Assembly (NCBI GenBank): GCA_020425915.1
Contig: JAGQQZ010000515.1
Span: 1 to 6,907 of the forward strand
Origin: Planctomycetota bacterium
Lineage (GTDB): Bacteria; Planctomycetota; UBA1135; UBA2386
Length of the DNA: 6,907 nucleotides
Reading direction: 5' to 3'
The notes below the pieces were generated by a model. It did not search any database. It had not been told where the DNA came from and saw nothing but the letters and a program-made list of their open reading frames with translations. Shown one piece after another: positions 1-6,907 of the stretch (its first letter is position 1; each line of letters starts with the position of its first letter). A program made the position numbers and the translations under genes.

Positions 1-1
1 C

Positions 2-427
2 CGCTCGCACAAGACCGGCATGGTCGTCTGGTTGTTCCTGGGCGTCGTCAATCACTCGGTGTCGGTCACGAGCATCATGCTGGTCGGCAAGGCGCTCGCG
101 GTCGGGATGCCGGAGTACGCGTACTTCGTGCTCATCCCGGTCATCAACATCGCGTCCGCGGTGCCGATCGGCCCGGCGGGCTGGGGTGTCGGTGAGTTCC
201 TGTACGGCAGCCTGTTCGGCCAGTTCGGTGCTGCGCACGCCATCGGCGTCGTCGAGCCCGTGCGAACCATGGCGACGCGTGGCGTCGCGCTCTCGGTGCT
301 GTATCGCGTCCACCTGATGGCGTGGTCGATGGTCGGCGGCCTGCTGACCCTCACGGCGAAGGACCGAGTGACGCGCGCCGAGGTCGAGCAGGAGATTGCT
401 CGCGGTGATGGCGAGGCCGTCGTGTAA
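2..427 (+). CDS. Flippase-like / lysylphosphatidylglycerol synthase TM family membrane protein, C-terminal part
   Basis: The open frame runs in from the left edge, so the start is missing; 141 residues remain before the TAA at 425-427. In fragment numbering, hydrophobic segments lie at about 8-31, 38-57 and 90-118, and a short charged tail (from about 120, several Glu and Arg) ends the protein, probably on the cytoplasmic side. The segment around 55-65, reading PIGPAGWGVGE, matches the Pro/Gly-rich membrane motif followed by an invariant-looking Glu that is typical of the UPF0104/AglD-like and MprF flippase-domain family. Members are thought to move lipids or lipid-linked intermediates across the membrane. 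The substrate cannot be told from this fragment, and the missing N-terminal part could carry further domains. The next gene starts 41 bases downstream with only a weak 5-bp hairpin (435-439 with 445-449) between, so co-transcription is likely. Confidence 0.75.
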   Translation, partial: RSHKTGMVVWLFLGVVNHSVSVTSIMLVGKALAVGMPEYAYFVLIPVINIASAVPIGPAGWGVGEFLYGSLFGQFGAAHAIGVVEPVRTMATRGVALSVLYRVHLMAWSMVGGLLTLTAKDRVTRAEVEQEIARGDGEAVV

Positions 428-468
428 GGTCCTCACCGCTCCGGGCGGTACCCCGAAGAGATTTCGAT

Positions 469-1368
469 ATGAGTTTGTTGGTAGTTGGCTCGACCGCGTT
501 CGACACGGTCGAGACGGATCAAGGACGCATCGACGACTGCCTCGGCGGTTCGTCGACGTATTTCAGCCTCGCGGCGGCGATGTTCACCGAGGTCCGCCTC
601 GTCAGCGTCGTGGGTGAGGACTTCCCGGACGAGAGCCGTGCACTGTTCGAGAAGCACGGCGTGCGCCTCGACGGACTCGAGGTCAAACCGGGCAAGACCT
701 TCCGTTGGAGCGGCAAGTACTCGGCCGACATGAACAGTCGGGAAACGCTCGACGTGCAGCTCAACACGTTCGCCGACTTCCGTCCGCGCGTTCCGGACAC
801 GTTCCGGGACTCGCCGTTCGTGTTTCTCGCGAACGGTGCACCGACGACGCAGGCGTCCGTCCTCGACCAGGTCGAAGCGTGTCGTTTTTCCGTCGCGGAC
901 ACGATGGATCTGTGGATCGAGACGCAGCGCGACGACCTGTCGGCGCTGCTCGAGCGGATCGACGGGCTGATCCTCAACGACGAGGAAGCCAAGATGCTGA
1001 CCGGCGAGACCAACTTGGTCCGTGCCGGTCGCAAGGTGCTCGACCTCGGCCCGAAGCTCGTGATCCTGAAGAAGGGGGAGCACGGCAGCTTCCTGTTCAG
1101 CAACTTCTTCCAGTACGCGCTGCCCGCGTATCCGACCGAGCACGTGCTCGATCCGACCGGCGCGGGCGACAGCTTCGCCGGCGGCTTCATGGGCTTCCTG
1201 TCCGGCTGCGCCACGCTCAGCCTTTGGAACATGAAGCGGGCGATCGCCTACGGCACGGTGACGGCGAGCATGACCGTCGAGTCGTTCGGGGTGGACGCGA
1301 TCGCACGCGCGAGTCGGGCGGACATCGACCGTCGCTACGACGAACTGATCCAGTTCGTCTCGGTCTAG
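469..1368 (+). CDS. PfkB (ribokinase-like) family carbohydrate/nucleoside kinase
   Basis: This 299-residue cytosolic kinase would transfer phosphate from ATP to a sugar or nucleoside. Visible family marks are the N-terminal beta strand LLVVGSTAFDTVE (3-15), the substrate-side Gly-Gly at 26-27, the NxxE Mg/phosphate motif at N170-E173, and the C-terminal signature DPTGAGDSFAGGF (228-240), with D234 as the expected catalytic base. The length is normal and no key residue is missing. The ATG at 469 is supported by GAAGAG at 455-460, eight bases upstream, and by the fit of the N-terminus to the family. The middle part (GKTFRWSGKY at 75-84, then LDVQLNTFADF at 94-104) resembles, from memory, a widespread uncharacterised sugar-kinase subfamily seen in planctomycetes and other phyla rather than ribokinase, fructokinase or adenosine kinase proper. 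The substrate is therefore left open. It probably shares a transcript with the membrane protein upstream; a GC-rich hairpin follows its stop. Confidence 0.88.
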   Translation: MSLLVVGSTAFDTVETDQGRIDDCLGGSSTYFSLAAAMFTEVRLVSVVGEDFPDESRALFEKHGVRLDGLEVKPGKTFRWSGKYSADMNSRETLDVQLNTFADFRPRVPDTFRDSPFVFLANGAPTTQASVLDQVEACRFSVADTMDLWIETQRDDLSALLERIDGLILNDEEAKMLTGETNLVRAGRKVLDLGPKLVILKKGEHGSFLFSNFFQYALPAYPTEHVLDPTGAGDSFAGGFMGFLSGCATLSLWNMKRAIAYGTVTASMTVESFGVDAIARASRADIDRRYDELIQFVSV

Positions 1369-1375
1369 ATCGGTA

Positions 1376-1407
1376 CGGCGGGCCGTTCCGCGGGACGGCC
1401 GTCGCCG
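1376..1407 (+). terminator. GC-rich hairpin after the PfkB kinase gene, possible terminator
   Basis: Eight bases after the kinase stop lies a hairpin. The inner stem pairs 1381-1388 with 1393-1400 (8 bp, one G-T pair, loop CGCG). An outer extension pairs 1376-1380 with 1403-1407, leaving a two-base bulge (GT at 1401-1402). No T-run follows, so it is not a canonical intrinsic terminator, although GC-rich bacteria often use such T-poor hairpins. Its place between a stop codon and the next promoter supports a role in ending the upstream transcript. Confidence 0.45.
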
Positions 1408-1434
1408 ATCCGGTGCACGACCGATCCCGGTGCA
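1405..1434 (+). repeat. Two-copy direct repeat upstream of the recA promoter
   Basis: CCGATCCGGTGCA at 1405-1417 is repeated as CCGATCCCGGTGCA at 1421-1434. The copies are identical except for one extra C and are separated by CGA. The first copy overlaps the 3' arm of the hairpin at 1376-1407, and the second runs three bases into the left arm of the inverted repeat at 1432-1473. It could be a binding-site pair or a small local duplication. Confidence 0.6.
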
Positions 1435-1473
1435 GAACCGCCGAACGGATGTTTGGCTTTTGTTCGGTTCTGC
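1432..1473. repeat. Inverted repeat overlapping the recA promoter
   Basis: GCAGAACCG at 1432-1440 is a perfect 9-bp inverted match to CGGTTCTGC at 1465-1473. The 24 bases between contain the LexA-like box and the -35 element. The right arm lies in the -35/-10 spacer. The dyad centre is at 1452.5, four bases from the centre of the LexA-like box, so this is a separate symmetry and could be an extra operator or a DNA cruciform or hairpin element. Confidence 0.6.
1442..1455. promoter_or_regulatory. LexA-type SOS box of recA (Gram-positive class)
   Basis: CGAACGGATGTTTG fits the Bacillus/actinobacterial SOS-box form GAAC-N4-GTTY with flanking C and G; only one position departs from a perfect palindrome. 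It overlaps the recA -35 hexamer (1453-1458), so a bound repressor would block RNA polymerase. This is the expected place for LexA control of recA. No lexA gene is in the window, so the regulator itself is inferred. Confidence 0.68.
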
Positions 1474-1481
1474 GTTAGGAT
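1453..1481 (+). promoter_or_regulatory. recA promoter
   Basis: TTGGCT at 1453-1458 and TAGGAT at 1476-1481 are separated by exactly 17 bases, a good match to the housekeeping sigma -35/-10 layout. Transcription would begin near 1488 and give a leader of about 45 bases ending in the strong Shine-Dalgarno of recA. I compared the -10 upstream region with the mycobacterial damage-inducible RecA-NDp motif; TTGTTCGGT at 1460-1468 agrees at only about half the positions, so I do not call that promoter class. Confidence 0.65.
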
Positions 1482-1532
1482 CCCCGACACATCAAAGAAC
1501 CACCGCATCGGCCCCGTAGGGAGGGGCAGAAC

Positions 1533-2666
<1,134 letters not shown>

Positions 2667-2691
2667 ACGGGACCGCGCGTCACACCGTGGC

Positions 2692-2721
2692 GCAGGAGCG
2701 GCTTCGGTGCTCTACTCCTGC
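2692..2721 (+). promoter_or_regulatory. Hairpin in the recA-alaS gap, next to the alaS start
   Basis: GCAGGAG (2692-2698) is a perfect 7-bp inverted match to CTCCTGC (2715-2721), which ends three bases before the alaS ATG. A competing inner hairpin pairs 2696-2699 with 2709-2712 around a CTTCGG apex (2702-2707), a form known for unusual stability. The left arm holds the only Shine-Dalgarno-like bases in the gap, but 25 bases from the start, so pairing would hide them. It may be a weak recA terminator or processing site, or a translational control element for alaS. Confidence 0.4.
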
Positions 2722-2723
2722 CC

Positions 2724-5393
2724 ATGCGTGCGATCCCCGCAGCCGAGATCCGTGAGCGATTCCTGAGCTTCTTCGAGAAGCGCGGGCACGCTCGTTACCC
2801 GTCCGACTCGCTGGTTCCGACCGACGACCCGACCCTGCTCTTCACGGGCGCGGGGATGAACCAGTTCAAGGACATGTTCCTCGGGCGCGGCGCGCTACCG
2901 GACAAGCGGATCACGACTTCGCAGAAGTGCCTGCGCGTACCGGATCTCGAGAACGTCGGCCGCACGCCGCGGCACCACACGTTCTTCGAGATGCTCGGCA
3001 ACTTCTCGTTCGGCGACTACTTCAAGACGGAGTGCATCCGCTGGGAGTGGGAGTTCTTCACCGAGGAGCTCGGGATCGACCCGGCTGCTCTCGTCGTGAC
3101 GGTCTATCGGGACGATGACGAGGCCGCCGCGATCTGGCGCGACGAGATCGGGCTGGACGAGAGTCGGATCTTCCGCTTCGGCGAGAAGGAGAACTTCTGG
3201 CCGGCGGAGGCGCCCAGCAAGGGGCCGAACGGCCCCTGTGGTCCGTGTTCCGAGATCTACTTCGACAACGCGCCTGGCGAGCCGTACCCGAACCGCGAAG
3301 GCCTGACCGAGCTGCCCGACGATCGCTTCACCGAGATCGGCAACTGCGTGTTCACCCAGTTCGACCGCCGCGATGGTGGTGAGCTGGCGCCGTTGCCGCA
3401 GAAGAACATCGACGTCGGTCTCGGACTCGAGCGAATCACCGCGGTGCTCGCTGGTGCGCCGAACAACTTCGAGACCGATCTGTTCCGGCCGTTCCTCGAA
3501 CACCTCGAAGCGAAGTCCGGCAAGTGCTACGGCGCGGACAGCGCCGACGACATCCGCATGCGTCGGATCAGCGATCACGTTCGAGCGGTGACCTTCTGCA
3601 TCTGCGACGGTGCGCTGCCGAGCAACGAAGGGCGCGGCTACGTCGTACGGAAGATCCTGCGACGGGCCGCCCGAGACGGATTCGACCTGGGCCTGAAGCC
3701 GGGCTTCCTCGCCGACATGGTCGACGTCGTCGCTGCGACGATGGGTGAGGCCTACCCGGAGATGCGTGCACACGCGGCTCAGGCGCGGTCGTTGATCCGG
3801 AGCGAGGAGGAGTCGTTCGGCACCGTCTACCGGCAGGGAGTCCAGCGACTGAATGCGTACCTCGACGGTCTCCCGGCGGCGTCGCGCCACGGCGGCGAGC
3901 CGCTCGCCGGATCGGGTGAGTTCGCGTTCCAGCTTCACGACACCTTCGGTTTCCCCGCCGACATCACCCGGGCCGCACTGGCGGACGTCGGGGTCGTCCT
4001 CGATGAGTCCGAGTTCGAGGCCGCGATGAGCGCGCAGCGCGACCGCGCGCGTGCGGCGGCCGCGACGAGTGACGCGGTGTTCGCGACCAACGCGGCGATG
4101 TCGCTGCGTGACAAGAGAGTCGCCACGACGACGTTCACCGGCTACGAGACGCTGGGCGGCGAGGCGAAGGTCCTCGCCCTCGTGGGCGCCGACGACGAAC
4201 TCGTGGAGCGCGTCGAAGCCGGCGCGATCTGCAGAATCGTCGTCGACTCGACGCCGTTCTACGCCCAGGGCGGTGGTCAGGTCGGCGACCGAGGAGCCTG
4301 CGTGGCGCCGTCCGGGAGCGCCGCCGTCGACTCGACCGCCTCGTTGGACGGGTACTACCTGCACACGGCGACCGTCGAGTCCGGTCACCTCTCGGTAGGA
4401 GACAAGGTCTCGCTCGCCGTCGACGAGGCGGCGCGCCGCGCGACCGAGCGCAACCACACCGCGACGCACCTCCTGCACGCTGCGCTCAAGCAGGTGCTGG
4501 GTGGGCACGTCAGCCAGGCGGGCTCCGAGGTCTCGCCCGATCGACTTCGCTTCGACTACACGCACGGCGAGCGACTCACGGACGAGCAGCTCGAGGAGAT
4601 CGAGGACCGCGTCAACGCCGTGATCATGACGGCGGAGCCCGTCGTCGCCCGCGTGCAGGCGCTCGAGAACGCTCGTCGCGATGGATTCGTCGCGATGTTC
4701 GGGGAGAAGTACGGCGCCGAAGTGCGAACCCTCTCCGTCGGCGAGTTCTCGAAGGAACTCTGCGGCGGCACGCACGTGCGCAACTCCGGCAACATCGGTG
4801 CGTTCCGCATCGTCGCCGACCAGGCGATCAGCGCGGGTACCCGACGGATCGAGGCGATCACCGGTCAACGAGCACTGGCTGCGGCACGACTCGAGCGTCA
4901 CCAACTCGCCGGGATCGCGAACCTGCTCAAGGTTCCGGTCGACGAGGTGGGCGCGCGAGTCGGTGCGCTCGTCGACGAGTCGAAGAAACTGCGCAAGGAA
5001 CTCGCCAAGGCGACCGCTGCCGACGTCGGCAAGGTCCTCGACGACCTGCTGGCCGCGGCCGTCGACCACGGTTCGTGGCGGTCCGTCGTGTTCGAGGCGA
5101 AGGGGCTCCAGATGAACGAGCTGCAGGATCTCTTGGCCCGGGCCAAGCAGAAGCTCGACCCGTTCGCGGGCGTGGTGTTCGTTCCGAACGACGGCGAGGT
5201 GCTCGTCGCGGCCGGAGTCACGAAGGACCTGACCGAGCGCGTGAACGCCGGCAACGTGGTCAAGGAGATCGCCGGCTTGCTCGGCGGCGGTGGCGGCGGA
5301 CGAGCGGAAATGGCGCAGGGCAAGGGGCGAGATGCCTCGAAGCTGGCGGCGGCGAGGGAGCGCGCGGCAGCGATGCTGGCGGAGGGCGGATAA
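2724..5393 (+). CDS. alaS: Alanyl-tRNA synthetase
   Basis: This class II synthetase charges tRNA-Ala and clears mischarged Ser- and Gly-tRNA-Ala. The 889-residue protein is complete (E. coli 876). It has a catalytic core with TSQKCLR (65-71), motif 2 around RHHTFFEMLGNFSFGDYFK (83-101), GPCGPCSEIYFD (170-181) and motif 3 DVGLGLERITAVL (230-242). The tRNA-recognition helical region follows, with DTFGFP at 406-411. The editing domain carries the zinc ligands H578 and H582 (NHTATHLLH) and C680 and H684 (CGGTH). A coiled-coil-prone stretch lies at about 735-775, and the C-Ala (DHHA1-like) domain has the Gly-rich loop at 854-859. The ATG at 2724 is the only usable start: no in-frame ATG, GTG or TTG lies between the recA stop and it. 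No Shine-Dalgarno is visible near it. Compared with E. coli as remembered, the motif-2 loop is about four residues shorter and the segment between FW (158-159) and GPCGPC about five longer. Confidence 0.98.
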   Translation: MRAIPAAEIRERFLSFFEKRGHARYPSDSLVPTDDPTLLFTGAGMNQFKDMFLGRGALPDKRITTSQKCLRVPDLENVGRTPRHHTFFEMLGNFSFGDYFKTECIRWEWEFFTEELGIDPAALVVTVYRDDDEAAAIWRDEIGLDESRIFRFGEKENFWPAEAPSKGPNGPCGPCSEIYFDNAPGEPYPNREGLTELPDDRFTEIGNCVFTQFDRRDGGELAPLPQKNIDVGLGLERITAVLAGAPNNFETDLFRPFLEHLEAKSGKCYGADSADDIRMRRISDHVRAVTFCICDGALPSNEGRGYVVRKILRRAARDGFDLGLKPGFLADMVDVVAATMGEAYPEMRAHAAQARSLIRSEEESFGTVYRQGVQRLNAYLDGLPAASRHGGEPLAGSGEFAFQLHDTFGFPADITRAALADVGVVLDESEFEAAMSAQRDRARAAAATSDAVFATNAAMSLRDKRVATTTFTGYETLGGEAKVLALVGADDELVERVEAGAICRIVVDSTPFYAQGGGQVGDRGACVAPSGSAAVDSTASLDGYYLHTATVESGHLSVGDKVSLAVDEAARRATERNHTATHLLHAALKQVLGGHVSQAGSEVSPDRLRFDYTHGERLTDEQLEEIEDRVNAVIMTAEPVVARVQALENARRDGFVAMFGEKYGAEVRTLSVGEFSKELCGGTHVRNSGNIGAFRIVADQAISAGTRRIEAITGQRALAAARLERHQLAGIANLLKVPVDEVGARVGALVDESKKLRKELAKATAADVGKVLDDLLAAAVDHGSWRSVVFEAKGLQMNELQDLLARAKQKLDPFAGVVFVPNDGEVLVAAGVTKDLTERVNAGNVVKEIAGLLGGGGGGRAEMAQGKGRDASKLAAARERAAAMLAEGG

Positions 5394-5418
5394 TCGCCGA
5401 TTCGGGCATTCTGCCTGA

Positions 5419-5446
5419 TTGACTTGGATGAGGGCGGACGTAGAGT
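5419..5446 (+). promoter_or_regulatory. Promoter of the rpmF-plsX-fabH operon
   Basis: TTGACT at 5419-5424 and TAGAGT at 5441-5446, with a 16-base spacer, form a near-consensus housekeeping promoter starting 26 bases after the alaS stop. Transcription would begin around 5453, giving rpmF a leader of about 80 bases. The hexamers stand out against the GC-rich background. No operator-like palindrome overlaps them. Confidence 0.62.
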
Positions 5447-5462
5447 TCCGGCCTTCCGTTCG

Positions 5463-5505
5463 GCGACGCGCATCGCGTCGCGTCCCGTGGCGGCTCCGGG
5501 GGAGC
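5463..5505 (+). promoter_or_regulatory. Two hairpins in the rpmF leader
   Basis: The first hairpin pairs GCGACGCG (5463-5470) with CGCGTCGC (5474-5481), a perfect 8-bp stem with a three-base CAT loop. The second pairs GCTCC (5493-5497) with GGAGC (5501-5505) around GGG. Both lie between the predicted transcription start (about 5453) and the rpmF Shine-Dalgarno (GAGG, 5521-5524). They could stabilise the leader or serve in feedback control of the operon; chance pairing in GC-rich DNA is the alternative, mainly for the second. Confidence 0.4.
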
Positions 5506-5533
5506 GCGCCGCGACACTACGAGGTTCTCGGAT

Positions 5534-5716
5534 ATGGCAGTCCCCAAGCGGCGCATCAGTCGTTCCCGGCGTGGCAACCGCCGCGCCCACAATGCGAAGC
5601 CCGCACTCCAGCTCGTGGCGTGCAGCCACTGCGGCACGAACATCCGCCCGCACCACATCTGCCCACAGTGCGGCCACTACCGTGGCAAGCAAGTGACCGT
5701 CGGCGCTTCCGCCTGA
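5534..5716 (+). CDS. rpmF: 50S ribosomal protein L32
   Basis: This 60-residue protein of the large ribosomal subunit begins MAVPKRR, the standard L32 N-terminus. It is rich in Arg and Lys over the first 20 residues, which fits rRNA binding. A zinc-ribbon follows with all four cysteines, C30/C33 (CSHC) and C43/C46 (CPQC), then the common GHYRGK segment (47-52), so it is a zinc-binding form. The ATG at 5534 has GAGG at 5521-5524, nine bases upstream, and is the first gene after the promoter at 5419-5446. The yceD/DUF177 gene that commonly precedes rpmF in other bacteria is absent; alaS lies there instead. plsX starts 16 bases after the stop, so the two are almost surely one transcript. A C-terminal tail of about eight residues (TVGASA at the very end) looks variable. 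Confidence 0.97.
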   Translation: MAVPKRRISRSRRGNRRAHNAKPALQLVACSHCGTNIRPHHICPQCGHYRGKQVTVGASA

Positions 5717-5732
5717 CGGGACGGCAAGTCCG

Positions 5733-6740
5733 TTGAGCACGATCGTTCTCGACGCGATGGGCGGCGACCACTCGGTCGACGCAGCCATCGACGGAGTCCT
5801 GCTGGCGCTGGAGCGCGGCCACGCGACACCCGACAGTGTAATCCTGACGGGGGACGAGGCCGTGATCCGACGTGCGTTGGCCGATCGCGGCAGCGATGCC
5901 GCGTTCCGGATCGTCCACGCCGAGGACGAACTCGGCGACATCAAGTCGCCCGTCGAGGCGATGCGTTCCCGACCGCGCAACAGCGTCGCGCTCGGCATCG
6001 GTCTCTTGCAGAGCGGTGAGGCCGGGGCGTTCGTCTCGGCGGGGAACACGGGCCTGGTCGTCGCGAGCGCCGTCCGCGGCTTGAAATGCCTCGAGGGGAT
6101 CCGTCGTCCCGGAATCGCCGCGACGATCCATGGAGAGTCCGCACCGTTCACCGTCATCGACGTCGGCGCGAACCCGCAGCCGAAGCCACTCCACCTCCTG
6201 CACTACGCCATCATGGGATCGGCGTACTACCGTGAGGCGTTTGGCACCGAGCGGCCGCGAGTCGGGCTTCTGAACATCGGTTCCGAGGACTCGAAGGGCA
6301 ATCCGCTGGCGATCGAGTCGTCGCAACTGCTGAAGCAGGCGCAGGCCAACTTCGAGTTCGTGGGCAACGTCGAGGGCGTCGACGTGTTCCGCGGCGTGTG
6401 TGACGTCGTCGTGAGCGATGGCTTCACCGGCAACGTCCTGCTGAAGGTCAGTGAGGGCACCGCCGAATACCTGATGCGGGCGTTCGCGGGGCTGCTCGCG
6501 GACGCGGAGGTCACTTCCGAGCGTCAGCGCACGATCCTGCAGAGCATGAACGCGCGCGTCGATTTCTCCGAGTACGGCGGCGCATTGTTGCTCGGGATCG
6601 AGGGGATCGTGACGATCTGCCACGGTCGTTCGAAGGGACCCGCGATCTGCAACGCAATCCGTGTTGCCTCGCAGGCGGTGGACGCGCATGTGAACCAGCA
6701 CATCGTCGACGCGGCTCGCCAGGCATCCGCAGCGACCTGA
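5733..6740 (+). CDS. plsX: Phosphate acyltransferase PlsX
   Basis: PlsX converts acyl-ACP and phosphate to acyl-phosphate, which the membrane enzyme PlsY uses to acylate glycerol-3-phosphate, the first step of phospholipid synthesis. It is a soluble, peripheral membrane protein. The 335 residues include the N-terminal IVLDAMGGD (4-12), VSAGNTG (101-107), VIDVGAN (141-147), NIGSEDSKGN (181-190), DVVVSDGFTGNVLLK (224-238) and YGGALLLGIEG (281-291), all expected for a full-length, intact enzyme. The start is TTG at 5733: no upstream in-frame start exists after the rpmF stop, and the conserved DAMGGD would be lost with a later start. Only a weak GGGACGG (5718-5724) stands as ribosome-binding site, so translation may be coupled to rpmF, whose stop lies 16 bases away. 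The fabH ribosome-binding site overlaps its stop codon. Confidence 0.97.
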   Translation: MSTIVLDAMGGDHSVDAAIDGVLLALERGHATPDSVILTGDEAVIRRALADRGSDAAFRIVHAEDELGDIKSPVEAMRSRPRNSVALGIGLLQSGEAGAFVSAGNTGLVVASAVRGLKCLEGIRRPGIAATIHGESAPFTVIDVGANPQPKPLHLLHYAIMGSAYYREAFGTERPRVGLLNIGSEDSKGNPLAIESSQLLKQAQANFEFVGNVEGVDVFRGVCDVVVSDGFTGNVLLKVSEGTAEYLMRAFAGLLADAEVTSERQRTILQSMNARVDFSEYGGALLLGIEGIVTICHGRSKGPAICNAIRVASQAVDAHVNQHIVDAARQASAAT

Positions 6741-6747
6741 GGAACCG

Positions 6748-6907
6748 ATGGCTGAACTCATCGACGTAGGCATTGCGGGTATCGGCGCGTATGCACCGGA
6801 ACGTCGACTGACGAACGCGGACATCGAGAAGCTCGTCGACACGACGGATGACTGGATCGTCCAGCGTACGGGAATCCACGAGCGTCGGATCGCCGCCGAG
6901 GACCAGG
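6748..6907 (+). CDS. fabH: Beta-ketoacyl-ACP synthase III (KAS III), N-terminal 53 codons
   Basis: FabH condenses acetyl-CoA (or a branched starter) with malonyl-ACP to begin fatty-acid synthesis. The gene runs off the right edge, leaving 53 codons. The ATG at 6748 is preceded by GAGGAA (6739-6744), which overlaps the plsX TGA, pointing to translational coupling. The N-terminus shows GIGAYAPERRLTNADIEKLV (11-30) followed by DTTDDWIVQRTGIHERRIA (31-49), a clear FabH pattern. W36 and R40 correspond to E. coli W32 and R36, which contact CoA. The catalytic Cys-His-Asn residues lie beyond the window, so activity and starter preference cannot be judged. The paralogue FabF/FabB is excluded by the WIVQRTGI motif; a KAS III-like synthase of another pathway is unlikely, given the position directly after plsX. 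Confidence 0.96.
   Translation, partial: MAELIDVGIAGIGAYAPERRLTNADIEKLVDTTDDWIVQRTGIHERRIAAEDQ

Noticed and set aside
1460..1481. A mycobacterial-style LexA-independent RecA-NDp promoter
   Set aside because: The match to the upstream motif is about half of positions and the spacing to the -10 is one base off; the 17-base -35/-10 promoter explains the site better.
2895..5069. A 724-codon open frame on the minus strand inside alaS
   Set aside because: It lies wholly opposite a certain, full-length alaS. Long antisense frames are usual where codons end in G or C, and its Arg/Val/Asp-rich product shows no recognisable domain, start signal or promoter.
5404..5416. Small hairpin after alaS (GGCA at 5405-5408 with TGCC at 5412-5415) as a terminator
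   Set aside because: Only four to five pairs and no T-run; too weak to call in this sequence context.
5419..5736. Plus-strand frames in the rpmF leader that might be a yceD remnant or leader peptide
   Set aside because: Their products are Arg-rich with no DUF177-like cysteines, they continue out of frame through rpmF, and they begin at or before the predicted transcription start.
4898..6157. A 419-codon minus-strand frame spanning the end of alaS, rpmF and the start of plsX
   Set aside because: It runs opposite three well-supported genes, its Ser/Ala/Arg-rich product resembles no family, and it covers the rpmF promoter and leader; a shadow of GC-rich coding.
5556..6842. A 428-codon minus-strand frame opposite rpmF, plsX and fabH
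   Set aside because: The plus-strand genes have conserved motifs throughout; the antisense product has none and no ribosome-binding site was seen.

Overview
The window is GC-rich bacterial chromosome carrying only core housekeeping genes, all on the + strand and densely packed. I see no mobile element, CRISPR array, tRNA, rRNA or phage gene, and nothing that amounts to a new multi-gene system. The items worth a second look are regulatory (the recA promoter region, the recA-alaS junction, the rpmF leader) plus a few unusual residues in RecA and AlaRS.

Layout: (1) 2-427, the C-terminal end of a multi-pass membrane protein of the flippase-like / lysylphosphatidylglycerol synthase TM family. (2) 469-1368, a PfkB-family sugar or nucleoside kinase of unknown substrate. 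(3) 1369-1532, a 164-base regulatory gap holding a GC-rich hairpin, a short direct repeat, a LexA-type box, a nested inverted repeat and a good recA promoter. (4) 1533-2666, recA. (5) 2724-5393, a complete alaS, with no recX in between and no visible Shine-Dalgarno. (6) 5394-5533, a 140-base gap with a sigma70-type promoter and two leader hairpins. (7) rpmF, plsX and the first 53 codons of fabH, spaced 7-16 bases apart as one operon.

Functionally there are two units. recA-alaS pairs DNA repair with alanine charging, as in the recA-recX-alaS order of many proteobacteria. rpmF-plsX-fabH is the classic coupling of ribosomal protein L32 with the entry to phospholipid and fatty-acid synthesis: PlsX makes acyl-phosphate for glycerolipid synthesis and FabH starts fatty-acid elongation.

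Organism: composition alone would suit an actinobacterium, and the LexA-like box is of the Gram-positive type. Against this, the AlaRS catalytic domain has a short motif-2 loop and a lengthened segment before GPCGPC (residues 159-175) that I associate from memory with Planctomycetota and relatives. The PfkB kinase type also suits that group. I favour a high-GC planctomycete-like bacterium with low to moderate confidence; this is inference from remembered sequences, not a search.
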